NCBI GenBank assembly: GCA_958417755.1
Contig: CATZDY010000137.1
Location: 1 to 6,550 of the forward strand
Direction of reading: 5' to 3'
Length of the DNA: 6,550 nt
Origin: an uncultured Peptococcaceae bacterium
GTDB lineage: Bacteria; Bacillota; Desulfotomaculia; Desulfotomaculales; Desulfocucumaceae
Shown here piece after piece: positions 1-6,400 of the stretch (the first letter of the stretch is position 1; each line of letters opens with the position of its first letter). Under the pieces are notes generated by a model. It saw only the letters and a program-made list of their open reading frames with translations, was not told the DNA's origin and made no database searches. The position numbers were made by a program, and so were the translations under genes.

Positions 1-76
1 TTTTTTATTAAAAACAATAATGTATATTTTAAAAACCCATGCTTTCCTTTGAACTTTATTAGAATTTTATATTTTT
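1..76. other. AT-rich 3' flank of comEC, no gene seen
   Basis: This stretch follows the comEC stop codon and is almost entirely A and T. I see no GC-rich hairpin with a T-tract that would terminate the comE transcript. The only symmetry is a weak TTATT/AATAA pair near the left edge. The transcript may continue beyond the window or end by a mechanism not visible here. Confidence 0.4.
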
Positions 77-2455
77 TTAAATCTCATTTTTCCCTTTCTT
101 TATCTCCACCTGCTGACCAAATATGGTAAATATCACTGCTCCATGGTGGTCTGTTCGAAAAATAAGACTTCCCTCTTTTTCCAAAGCAGACAAAGTGACT
201 GCCGCAGGATGGCCAAAAGTATTATTTTGTCCGCAAGAAATAACCCCAATCCGAGGATTTAATTTTTCTACAAAGGATTGATTCATATATGCGCTGCCAT
301 GATGAGCTACTTTATATAGCCAGCAATTGGCTGGTATTTCTGTTAAAAGCCTCTGTTGAGCCTCTTTTTCAATATCCCCGCTTAGTAAAATTGTTTTTTC
401 ATGGTATTGCAACAATAATACCAGAGAATTATTATTTAGATCGGAATGGGTTTCTTGCCATAAGGTTTGTGGAGGATTTACAATTTTCACAGGCACTTGC
501 TCATCCCAAAGAATTCGATCCCCTTGTTTGCCTTCCTGAACTAAAATTCCTTTTTGTTTTATATCTCTGATTAATTGCGTATACCCAGGATCTATTTGCT
601 CCCCTTCATCTCCCACTGGAGAGATAAGAACCAAGTTCACAGGAAACCGTTGGATAACTGCCCGGACACCACCGGCGTGATCTTCATGAGGGTGGGTAAT
701 GACCAAGGCATCCAAGGTATTGATTCCCAAACGCCTTAAATATCCCACCACTGTTTCTCCTGCTCCCCCTTTACCTTGAAATTCACCTTTTTTACCCCCA
801 GCATCCACCAATATGTTTTTGCCATTCGGCATACATAATAAAATACTATCACCTTGTCCAACATCAATAAAGTGCAACTGTAAATCTCCACGATGATTCC
901 AAGGGAAAATGAATAGGACAAGTATAAATAAGCTAAGAAAAGCAAAAGCAATCTGTTTAGAAAATCCCTGCCGCATACATGCTTCCTTTTCTTTACCTCT
1001 CTTTCCCATATACCATAACAGGGAATACCAAATCACCATAAAAAACCAAGAAGGGGCCTGTACATAATAATACATTCCAGGAAACCGGCGAAAGGTAGAA
1101 ACAAACCACTGCAGCAATTGCAACAATGCGCCTGTACTAATTTGGATAAAACCGGCCAATTCCAGAGAAATTTGTCCAATAACAGCAGCTCCTAATCCCA
1201 AGGGAAAAATGATTCCCATCAAGGGAACGACCAAGACATTGGTCACCACAGATCCCACAGTCACCAAGTTAAAGTGAATAGCAATCAATGGTAAGGTGGC
1301 CAATTGTGCTGCCAAAGGAACGGCTATCCAAGAAGATACCCGTCCCCATCGGGTCAATATATTCTGGATAGGCTTGGTTAAATATAAAATTCCCCAGGTG
1401 GCTGCAAAGGATAGTTGAAACCCTGGGGTAAAAAGGCTATGGGGCGAGAAAAACAATATGATCAATAAGGCTAATGCTAAGCTACTGGGCCAATCCCTTT
1501 GTCTTCCCGCTAATTGGCCTCCCAGCACAACCAGTGCCATGATCGAAGCCCTTATCACTGGCGGATTTAACCCTGTCATCACAGCATAAAACCCCAATAT
1601 AGCAATTAAAATCAAAAAACGGGGTAATCCAGATAAGCCCAGCCATGTTAAAACCATCATCACAACAGCTAAAATGAATCCTACATGTAAACCACTGACA
1701 CACAGAATATGATTGACTCCTGTTTCACTGAACATTTCTCTGGTCTCACCAGTCAATTGGCCAGTTACCCCAAAAATCATTCCATTTAATAATACTGCCA
1801 AATCCTCAGGCAATGTTTTTTCTGCCACCAGCAATAATTTTGCTTTGCACTGTAAACAAAATGTAAGGAATCCATTGCCCCCTCCAACATCCTTATACTG
1901 TAAATCCTCCTGGGTATCCACAATTAAAATACCATTCAAGCCCTGTTGCAATAAATAAGCTCGATAATCAAATTGTCCAGGATTACCCGGAGCTTTTGGC
2001 ATGTAAAAATAACCTTGGGCCTTGACATGAGTACCATATTGTAAAATAGGTACATCCTTATCCGTACGAATTATCACCAAACCTGTATCTGATTCTTGTT
2101 TTTCTCCTAAAGCTATATGTATGACTTGCAGATGATACTGGGTATAATCCATTCTAATATCTGGTTCACTCACTACCATACCGGTTAGGTGCACATGATG
2201 CTCCCAATAAGAAGTATATAAGTTGTTTTCATTATCCGGAGTATCCAAAGCTGCCATCATTATACCTAAAAAAATAAAGCATAAAAAAACAGCCAAACCT
2301 GTACCTGGTTTCGCCATTTTGCATAACACAACAAGCATGATAAAAGAAACAAGGGCCAAACCCAAAGGCCATTGAGGAGCACAAGGAAAAAAGAAATGAA
2401 ATACCACGCCAAAACCATAGGCTACGGCAAGATACAAGAGAGGTCTTTTTATCAA
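77..2455 (-). CDS. comEC: ComEC/Rec2 DNA-uptake channel with MBL-fold nuclease domain
   Basis: This is the polytopic membrane channel of natural transformation, which carries single-stranded DNA into the cytoplasm. From the TTG start it has 792 residues, normal for a full-length ComEC. Its order is an N-terminal membrane segment, a DUF4131 region (about 20-180), and the Competence membrane domain (about 220-490) with the family signatures NHILCVSGLHVGF, GLNPPVIRAS and FQLSFAATWGILYL. A C-terminal metallo-beta-lactamase domain (about 525-770) follows. That domain keeps FIDVGQGDS (529-537), the metal motif HPHEDH (H588, H590, D592, H593), SGD (D694), AHHGS (718-719) and FGHP (H749), so it looks catalytically intact. 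By family knowledge it would degrade the non-transported strand. An ATG at 2512 would add 19 residues but has no ribosome-binding site; the TTG is preceded by GAGGAG nine bases away and gives a typical ComEC N-terminus (IKRPLLYLAVAY). It lies downstream of comEA, probably in one transcript. Confidence 0.95.
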   Translation of the reverse strand: MIKRPLLYLAVAYGFGVVFHFFFPCAPQWPLGLALVSFIMLVVLCKMAKPGTGLAVFLCFIFLGIMMAALDTPDNENNLYTSYWEHHVHLTGMVVSEPDIRMDYTQYHLQVIHIALGEKQESDTGLVIIRTDKDVPILQYGTHVKAQGYFYMPKAPGNPGQFDYRAYLLQQGLNGILIVDTQEDLQYKDVGGGNGFLTFCLQCKAKLLLVAEKTLPEDLAVLLNGMIFGVTGQLTGETREMFSETGVNHILCVSGLHVGFILAVVMMVLTWLGLSGLPRFLILIAILGFYAVMTGLNPPVIRASIMALVVLGGQLAGRQRDWPSSLALALLIILFFSPHSLFTPGFQLSFAATWGILYLTKPIQNILTRWGRVSSWIAVPLAAQLATLPLIAIHFNLVTVGSVVTNVLVVPLMGIIFPLGLGAAVIGQISLELAGFIQISTGALLQLLQWFVSTFRRFPGMYYYVQAPSWFFMVIWYSLLWYMGKRGKEKEACMRQGFSKQIAFAFLSLFILVLFIFPWNHRGDLQLHFIDVGQGDSILLCMPNGKNILVDAGGKKGEFQGKGGAGETVVGYLRRLGINTLDALVITHPHEDHAGGVRAVIQRFPVNLVLISPVGDEGEQIDPGYTQLIRDIKQKGILVQEGKQGDRILWDEQVPVKIVNPPQTLWQETHSDLNNNSLVLLLQYHEKTILLSGDIEKEAQQRLLTEIPANCWLYKVAHHGSAYMNQSFVEKLNPRIGVISCGQNNTFGHPAAVTLSALEKEGSLIFRTDHHGAVIFTIFGQQVEIKKGKNEI

Positions 2456-2470
2456 GCAAAATCTCTCCTC
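2456..2470 (-). promoter_or_regulatory. Ribosome-binding site that fixes a TTG start for comEC
   Basis: On the minus strand, GAGGAG (2470-2465) lies nine bases before TTG (2455-2453). The upstream in-frame ATG at 2512 has no purine-rich site in front of it. I therefore prefer the TTG, although the longer protein remains possible. Confidence 0.6.
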
Positions 2471-2587
2471 GAATAATACTGAGATAAAAAAAGAATTGCG
2501 CAACCCATCCATCAGGCAGATGAATTGTAAGGTTTAGCAAGCATCAGCTTTTAAAGTTTGGCCTTTTCATCAACAAACCCCATCTTT

Positions 2588-2615
2588 TAGGAAATTAGCA
2601 ATACGCTGCTTCCTA
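2588..2615 (-). other. Weak stem-loop in the comEA-comEC spacer
   Basis: The 197-base spacer between the comEA stop and the preferred comEC start contains TAGGAA and TTCCTA arms (2588-2593 and 2610-2615). A short inner AGC/GCT pair sits inside them. No T-tract follows, so it is not an intrinsic terminator. It could be an mRNA processing or stabilising hairpin, or chance. I see no convincing coding sequence or promoter in this spacer. Confidence 0.2.
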
Positions 2616-2652
2616 TTTGTGTATTATGCAAATGAGGTTCTAAATGTACTGA

Positions 2653-3255
2653 TTACGATACAGTAATTTGCTCCTTTAAGGCTTCATATTTTTTATCCCC
2701 TATGCCAGATACGTTTTTTAAATCTTCAGGTACAGCAAAGTAGCCATGTTCTTCCCTATAAGATACAATGCGAGCTGCCAATGAGGGACCGATACCAGGC
2801 AATTGCTCTAATTCCGTTTCTGTGGCTATATTGATATTGATGAATGAAGCATTGGCAGAGGCATGATTTATGGGAAGCTGAGAAGAAGTATCAGTTACTT
2901 CATCAGAGTCAGTTTTTTGATAATAAACTTGTATTTTTTGTTCATCTTTAAGGATTTGCGCCAGATTCACTTGGGTTACATCTGCTTCTGGAAGAAGCTC
3001 TGCTTTTTGTAAAGCATCCTTAACCCTTGCTCCCCCAGGAAGCTGATATACCCCAGGATTTTTGACAGCCCCTGCCACATGGACAAAGACCCGATTCTGA
3101 TTATCTTTATCTTTTTCTTCTTCTGCTGGAATGAGCACAGCATTTTCCGTATTTTTTACAGCATGCCAACGGGCATATTGATACCCACTGCCAAACAAAA
3201 AAACAGCAGCCACAATAAGTAAGACCAACTGCTGTTTTTTTTGCAATTGCAACAT
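2653..3255 (-). CDS. comEA: ComEA, membrane-anchored DNA receptor of competence (SLBB plus helix-hairpin-helix)
   Basis: The protein binds double-stranded DNA outside the membrane and hands it to the ComEC channel. It has 200 residues from ATG 3255, close to the usual Bacillus ComEA size. Its order is a cytoplasmic basic stub, one membrane anchor (about 9-25), an SLBB domain (about 55-111, RVFVHVAGAVKNPGVYQLP), and a polar linker rich in S, T, D and N (about 113-137). A tandem helix-hairpin-helix DNA-binding domain follows (about 139-198), with hairpins LPGIGPSLAARI and VSGIGDKKYEAL. TTG 3261 and GTG 3258 lie in frame just upstream, but AGGTG is placed seven bases before the ATG, which favours the ATG. 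comEC follows on the same strand. comEB, the dCMP deaminase gene that separates the two in B. subtilis, is missing here, as in many other Firmicutes. Confidence 0.95.
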   Translation of the reverse strand: MLQLQKKQQLVLLIVAAVFLFGSGYQYARWHAVKNTENAVLIPAEEEKDKDNQNRVFVHVAGAVKNPGVYQLPGGARVKDALQKAELLPEADVTQVNLAQILKDEQKIQVYYQKTDSDEVTDTSSQLPINHASANASFININIATETELEQLPGIGPSLAARIVSYREEHGYFAVPEDLKNVSGIGDKKYEALKEQITVS

Positions 3256-3289
3256 CACCAATCACCTGCCATAATTTCTATTTCCATCC

Positions 3290-3313
3290 TTATTTTCTAC
3301 ATTATTTTCTACA
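3290..3313. repeat. Perfect tandem duplication of a 12-bp AT-rich unit
   Basis: TTATTTTCTACA occurs twice back to back (3290-3301 and 3302-3313), in the leader upstream of comEA. A degraded similar string (TCTTTTACATTATTTT) follows further to the right. It is probably slippage-generated low-complexity DNA. Confidence 0.7.
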
Positions 3314-3317
3314 TTTT

Positions 3318-3323
3318 ATTATA
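3318..3323 (-). promoter_or_regulatory. Possible -10 element of a comEA promoter
   Basis: The minus strand reads TATAAT here, about 60 bases upstream of the comEA start. No good -35 hexamer is found 16-18 bases upstream. In DNA this AT-rich the match may be chance. If real, it would separate comEA-comEC from the DUF421 gene upstream. Confidence 0.25.
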
Positions 3324-3386
3324 TTTTCCTTTCGTCTTTTACATTATTTTGTTTTATTTCTATAATTTATCTAACCATATCTCATT

Positions 3387-4052
3387 TTACTCACAACGAA
3401 CAATATAAAGTTCACCCTCAGTGCTCAAAGTAGCTAAAAAAACTTCTTTGGCCGTGACCCCCTCTTTGGCCAATTCCTCCTCCAACCAGCTCATTGTTAA
3501 CTGATTGCGGTTTAATTCTTTTTTCATGATAACACCATCCATAATTAAAATGGTAGGCAGTCCTTCATATTTGGTTGTAATATCCAAATCCGCCGGCGTT
3601 ACTGGTCTTTTTTGTGATTTGGGCACAATGCTTAATTTCCCTGATGTTTCTAAAACTCCCATTTCCACATCTTCTACATTGGGATATCCATTTTCCCGTA
3701 ATTGGGCCAATAAGTCATTCAAATTGTATCGAGCTCTGCGTAACTCTGATTTTAGAATACAACCATTGCGTATCACAATTTGGGGATTACCGTCCAACAC
3801 TTTTCGCATCCATAAACTATGTAAAGCAATATAACTTAAGGTCACTTCCAATAAGGCCAACATTGATAAAGGAATGATTCCCCGCCAAAGGGGAACCCCT
3901 TTATCCAGCGGGGCCACAGCCAAATCCGCTATCATCATGGCCACCACAAAGTCAAAAGGAGATAATTGGGTAATTTCCCTTTTGCCCATCAAACGGATAA
4001 CCAACAACAAAAGGCAATAAATCAAAATGGTTTTTATAACCAATTCCAGCAT
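3387..4052 (-). CDS. DUF421 (YetF/YrbG-like) membrane protein
   Basis: This is a 221-residue protein of the DUF421 family, whose B. subtilis members include YetF, YrbG and YkjA and whose biochemical role is not settled. Three membrane segments occupy about 1-20, 33-48 and 55-80. The first is followed by the family signature RLMGKREITQLSPFDFV (20-36). A soluble part follows with DGNPQIVIRNGCI (87-99), the LNDLLAQLRENGYPNVEDVEMGVLE block (111-135) and a C-terminal subdomain ending ELYIVR. ATG 4109 is in frame and would add 19 residues, but GGTGGGG lies just before ATG 4052, and MLELVIKTILIY is the usual family N-terminus. It lies between the khtU terminator and comEA on the same strand. I see no terminator after it, so transcripts could run into comEA. 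No function in competence or ion transport can be inferred from position alone. Confidence 0.88.
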   Translation of the reverse strand: MLELVIKTILIYCLLLLVIRLMGKREITQLSPFDFVVAMMIADLAVAPLDKGVPLWRGIIPLSMLALLEVTLSYIALHSLWMRKVLDGNPQIVIRNGCILKSELRRARYNLNDLLAQLRENGYPNVEDVEMGVLETSGKLSIVPKSQKRPVTPADLDITTKYEGLPTILIMDGVIMKKELNRNQLTMSWLEEELAKEGVTAKEVFLATLSTEGELYIVRCE

Positions 4053-4172
4053 TCGCACCCCACCTATATAAAACAATACTTCTATCCATAGTGTTACCAT
4101 AAAATACAAATATTACATTTTTAATCATTAATTTTTTTGGCTATAAGCCCCTGCTATTGTTTTCTACATAAC

Positions 4173-4203
4173 AAAAAAGACACTGGATTTCAATATCCGT
4201 GTC
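4173..4203 (-). terminator. Intrinsic terminator of khtTU (possibly bidirectional)
   Basis: Nineteen bases after the khtU stop codon the minus strand forms a stem of GACACGGAT with ATCC(A)GTGTC. It has one bulged A, a 6-base loop, and TTTTTT directly after (complement of 4173-4178). On the plus strand the same stem is followed by TCGA and then nine or more T, so it could also stop transcription arriving from the comE side. Confidence 0.85.
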
Positions 4204-4221
4204 TCGATTTTTTTTTCTTGT

Positions 4222-5478
4222 CTAGTGTTCAGCTTGTCTTGTTTCTTTATGCTTTTTTTTATGATTTTTCTTGCTCATCTCTTTTACCTGTGGCCATCTG
4301 AACAAGACTGCCAATTTTTTGTAGATTAAAGGAGATTCTTTGGTAAGCAATGGACCAAGAATTGCTAAAATCAAAACATACAAAGCAGCGAAAGGCTGGA
4401 TAACTGGCAATAAACCACCTGACTTTGCAAGACTTGCTAAAAGGATGGAAAACTCACCCCTTGAAGTAATGGTAAGCCCAATATTTGTGGATGCCCGATA
4501 AGAATACCCTGCTTTTCTACCAGCTAAAATACCTGCAACAAAATTACCTGCCAAGGTAATACCCACGGCCGCTAAGGCTGGCCATAATGCACCGCCCAAA
4601 GCTGTGGGATCAATGCTTAAACCAAAACTAAAGAAAAATAAAGCCCCAAAAAAATCACGAAAAGGCACAACCAAACGTTGAATACGTTCAAAATGCTCGC
4701 TTTCCCCCAAAACCAATCCAATGAGTAAAGCCCCAATGGCTTCTGCCACATTGATGGAATCCGCCAACCCAGCGACCAAAACCATCATAGCAAAGAGCAC
4801 CAGCATGAACACTTCATCTGATGGAATGCTTAATAATTGATTGATTCGTCTTAAACACTTGCGCCCTACGAGAACAAAAATAACGATAAAACCCAAGGCA
4901 ATGGAGGCAGAAGATATCACCTGTATGGCAGAAGTGGTGCCAGTGAGGATTAGTCCTGAAACAATGGAAAGATAAATGGCCACAAACACATCTTGAAACA
5001 TCATTAAGCCCATAATCATTTCTGTTTCTGGCCGAACGGTTCGTTTCAAATCCACAATCATCTTGGCCACAATAGCGCTGGAAGAAATGGTCATAATCCC
5101 TGCCACAACCAATACTTCTTTCACCGGCCATCCCAATACCAAAGGAAAAATCAAGCCCAAAGTAAAGTTGATTACCATATAAATGGTACTACCCATGATA
5201 ATATTGCGTCCGGATTTAACCAAGCGGCCCAAAGAAAATTCCAAGCCAAGATAAAAAAGTAGAAAAATAATTCCCAAGCGTCCTAAAAAATCAATTAATT
5301 CTGCACTTTGGATAAAACGAAAATCCAAAATACCAAAATGTGGCGCTTGGGGACCAACGATGATTCCCGCAATAATAATCAAAGGCACAATAGAAAACTT
5401 AATTCTAGCGGATAATAACCCCGCAGCGGCAATGAGCACCAAGGCCAAAGCCAATTCAACCAAAACATGTTCACCCAT
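4222..5478 (-). CDS. khtU: KhtU-like CPA2 cation:proton antiporter
   Basis: This is a monovalent cation/proton antiporter of the CPA2 (Kef/NapA-like) superfamily, inferred to be the transport subunit of a KhtTU-type K+/H+ antiporter. The 418 residues contain about 12 membrane segments up to about residue 385, then a basic tail (KKNHKKKHKE). Family marks are VGPQAP (41-46), FLLFYLGLEF (72-81), TISSSAIVAK (130-139), the transport-site motif FQD (161-163), FFFSFGLSID (281-290) and SRGEFS (339-344). There is no fused RCK/TrkA-N domain as in KefC; that role is held by the upstream gene. ATG 5493 gives five extra residues but has no ribosome-binding site. ATG 5478 has a weak GGTG nine bases upstream and a family-like N-terminus (MGEHVLVELALALVLI). 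It overlaps the khtT end by 8 bases, which suggests translational coupling. Confidence 0.88.
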   Translation of the reverse strand: MGEHVLVELALALVLIAAAGLLSARIKFSIVPLIIIAGIIVGPQAPHFGILDFRFIQSAELIDFLGRLGIIFLLFYLGLEFSLGRLVKSGRNIIMGSTIYMVINFTLGLIFPLVLGWPVKEVLVVAGIMTISSSAIVAKMIVDLKRTVRPETEMIMGLMMFQDVFVAIYLSIVSGLILTGTTSAIQVISSASIALGFIVIFVLVGRKCLRRINQLLSIPSDEVFMLVLFAMMVLVAGLADSINVAEAIGALLIGLVLGESEHFERIQRLVVPFRDFFGALFFFSFGLSIDPTALGGALWPALAAVGITLAGNFVAGILAGRKAGYSYRASTNIGLTITSRGEFSILLASLAKSGGLLPVIQPFAALYVLILAILGPLLTKESPLIYKKLAVLFRWPQVKEMSKKNHKKKHKETRQAEH

Positions 5479-5971
5479 TGGCAACAACACCATTTTGAAT
5501 CAGCTTTTTACAAGCTTTTACTTGTCCTCGTTCTCCCAACATCACCAAGGTGGAACCTTCTTTGATAATTTGTTCTGGCCCAGGGTTAATGGTTTTTTCC
5601 CGATTTCGATTGACAATGGCAATGATTGCTGCCCCCGTATATTTTCTAATTTCTAATTCTCCAATGGTTTTGCCAATGGATTGATAGGTAGGTTCAACTT
5701 TATACCATTCAATCACCATATCATCAAAGGCAACATCCACAGATTCTAAAGCTTTTGGCGCATATACCATTCCGCCCAATATAGCGCCTACTTGCCGTGA
5801 TTCTTGATCATCCAAAGTGACCATAGAAATACTATCCTCCGGATCCTCATCCGAAAAGTGATGAATTTCCCGCCTTCCATCATCATGAATAACAATGACC
5901 AGCCTATCTCCACTGCGGGTTTCAATTAAAAACTTTCTTCCAATACCCGGTAAATCAGACTCATGAATCAA
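5471..5971 (-). CDS. khtT: KhtT-like regulatory subunit with RCK_C (TrkA-C) domain
   Basis: This is a soluble regulator of the KhtU antiporter. The 166 residues match the B. subtilis KhtT length (165) and layout. The N-terminal domain (1-75) contains ESDLPGIGRKF (4-14), VIHDDGRREIHHF (27-39) and the GAILGGMVY segment (62-70). The C-terminal RCK_C domain (about 85-160) contains SIGKTIGELEIR (98-109), INPGPEQIIKEGSTL (128-142) and MLGERGQV (144-151). In B. subtilis, KhtT binds c-di-AMP through its RCK_C domain, and KhtTU takes part in pH-dependent K+ efflux and methylglyoxal protection; the same role here is inference. The first codon is TTG. No ATG or GTG exists in frame back to the preceding stop, about 60 bases upstream. 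Its promoter lies at 6086-6114, giving a leader of about 108 bases. The gene ends inside khtU. Confidence 0.9.
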   Translation of the reverse strand: MIHESDLPGIGRKFLIETRSGDRLVIVIHDDGRREIHHFSDEDPEDSISMVTLDDQESRQVGAILGGMVYAPKALESVDVAFDDMVIEWYKVEPTYQSIGKTIGELEIRKYTGAAIIAIVNRNREKTINPGPEQIIKEGSTLVMLGERGQVKACKKLIQNGVVANG

Positions 5972-5997
5972 ATCCCTAACACCCTTTCCTCCAACAT
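5972..5997 (-). promoter_or_regulatory. Unusual translation-initiation region of khtT with an overlapping mini-ORF
   Basis: A strong GGAGG (5992-5988) is too far (16 bases) from the khtT TTG start but well placed for GTG 5982. That GTG is out of frame with khtT and reads four codons to TGA (5970-5968). The same short frame can also start at ATG 5997, for nine codons. The TGA overlaps the khtT TTG as TTGA, which would suit reinitiation. AAAGGG (5987-5982), ten bases from the TTG, is the only direct site. Confidence 0.45.
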
Positions 5998-6056
5998 TGA
6001 TTTCATTTTCTTTTCTATATTTTATGGCAAATCATATTTGTTCCCCATCTATTGGT

Positions 6057-6078
6057 TTGTATGGACACCCCCATACAA
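6057..6078. promoter_or_regulatory. Perfect 8-bp inverted repeat just downstream of the khtT -10: probable operator or 5' hairpin
   Basis: TTGTATGG (6057-6064) and CCATACAA (6071-6078) are exact reverse complements separated by six bases. On the minus strand the element begins 7 bases after the -10 hexamer, so it covers the expected transcription start and the first 20 or so bases of the mRNA. That is a standard place for a repressor. It could equally act as a hairpin at the 5' end of the mRNA. I do not recognise the binding protein. Confidence 0.55.
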
Positions 6079-6085
6079 TGGATAA

Positions 6086-6114
6086 ATTATATCATAGGAT
6101 TGGCTGTTCGTCAG
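6086..6114 (-). promoter_or_regulatory. Housekeeping-sigma promoter for khtT-khtU
   Basis: The minus strand carries CTGACG (6114-6109), a 17-base spacer and a perfect TATAAT (6091-6086). This is a 4/6 match at -35 and 6/6 at -10 with ideal spacing. It lies just after the stop codon of the small upstream gene (6132). The start point would be near 6079. Confidence 0.7.
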
Positions 6115-6131
6115 TTTGAATAATCCAAATA

Positions 6132-6365
6132 TCAAATCAAAATGATATGTCCTAATAAATAGAAAAATGCCAAAATAAAAAATACGGAACATGACATTTT
6201 AACAGCCCGGGAGTCCTTTTGTTCAATCCTTTGTAATAAACGATTTGCAAGCCATAAAAGGATTATTTTTACTTTTTGCTTTTGTGCGCTTTTCTGCATA
6301 GATTTTGTATTCCAATGATAATGATATTCCTTTTGCATGATTTCTGCTTGTCCTATTCGTGCCAT
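6132..6365 (-). CDS. Small single-span membrane protein under probable LexA control, unknown family
   Basis: This is a 77-residue protein that I do not recognise. It has a strongly basic N-terminal part (residues 1-56: 13 K/R, with YHYHW at 14-18) and a possible amphipathic helix (about 31-47, VKIILLWLANRLLQRI). One hydrophobic segment runs to the very C-terminus (57-77, CSVFFILAFFYLLGHIILI), so it is tail-anchored with the basic part probably in the cytoplasm. The start ATG 6365 has GGAGGG six bases upstream; ATG 6368 directly before it is too close, and ATG 6389 lies inside the operator. The promoter has a consensus -35 and two LexA-like boxes, so I infer induction by DNA damage. Known SOS-induced single-span proteins such as YneA, SidA and DidA inhibit cell division, and TisB depolarises membranes. 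I see no LysM domain or other homology to any of them. Function unknown. Confidence 0.6.
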   Translation of the reverse strand: MARIGQAEIMQKEYHYHWNTKSMQKSAQKQKVKIILLWLANRLLQRIEQKDSRAVKMSCSVFFILAFFYLLGHIILI

Positions 6366-6383
6366 CATAATCCCTCCACAACC

Positions 6384-6395
6384 GTACATATGTTC
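6384..6395. promoter_or_regulatory. LexA (DinR) box-like operator, site 2, over the transcription start
   Basis: The plus strand reads GTACATATGTTC, one base away from the perfect GAAC-N4-GTTC palindrome of the Bacillus-type LexA box (consensus CGAACRNRYGTTYC). It lies downstream of the -10 hexamer and covers the predicted start point of the small membrane protein gene. Confidence 0.55.
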
Positions 6396-6400
6396 TGTTT

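Noticed and set aside
289..570. Plus-strand open frame of 93 codons antisense to comEC
   Set aside because: It lies wholly over the conserved nuclease-domain coding sequence of comEC and its translation resembles no family. It is a shadow frame, like the other short antisense frames over comEC, the DUF421 gene and khtU.
4129..4152. GGCTATAAGCC palindrome beside a T-run, as a terminator for the DUF421 side
   Set aside because: On the plus strand the T-run precedes the hairpin, and on the minus strand it becomes an A-run after it. The stem is only four bases. Neither orientation makes a terminator.
5972..6079. c-di-AMP (ydaO/yuaA) riboswitch in the khtT leader
   Set aside because: Attractive because c-di-AMP acts on KhtT, but the leader is only about 108 bases and AT-rich. 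Apart from the 5' inverted repeat, I see none of the paired GC-rich helices of that riboswitch class.
6132..6365. The small gene as khtS, the first gene of the B. subtilis khtSTU operon
   Set aside because: It is shorter (77 residues), has its own probable LexA-type promoter, and is separated from khtT by a separate khtT promoter. I see no basis for homology beyond position.
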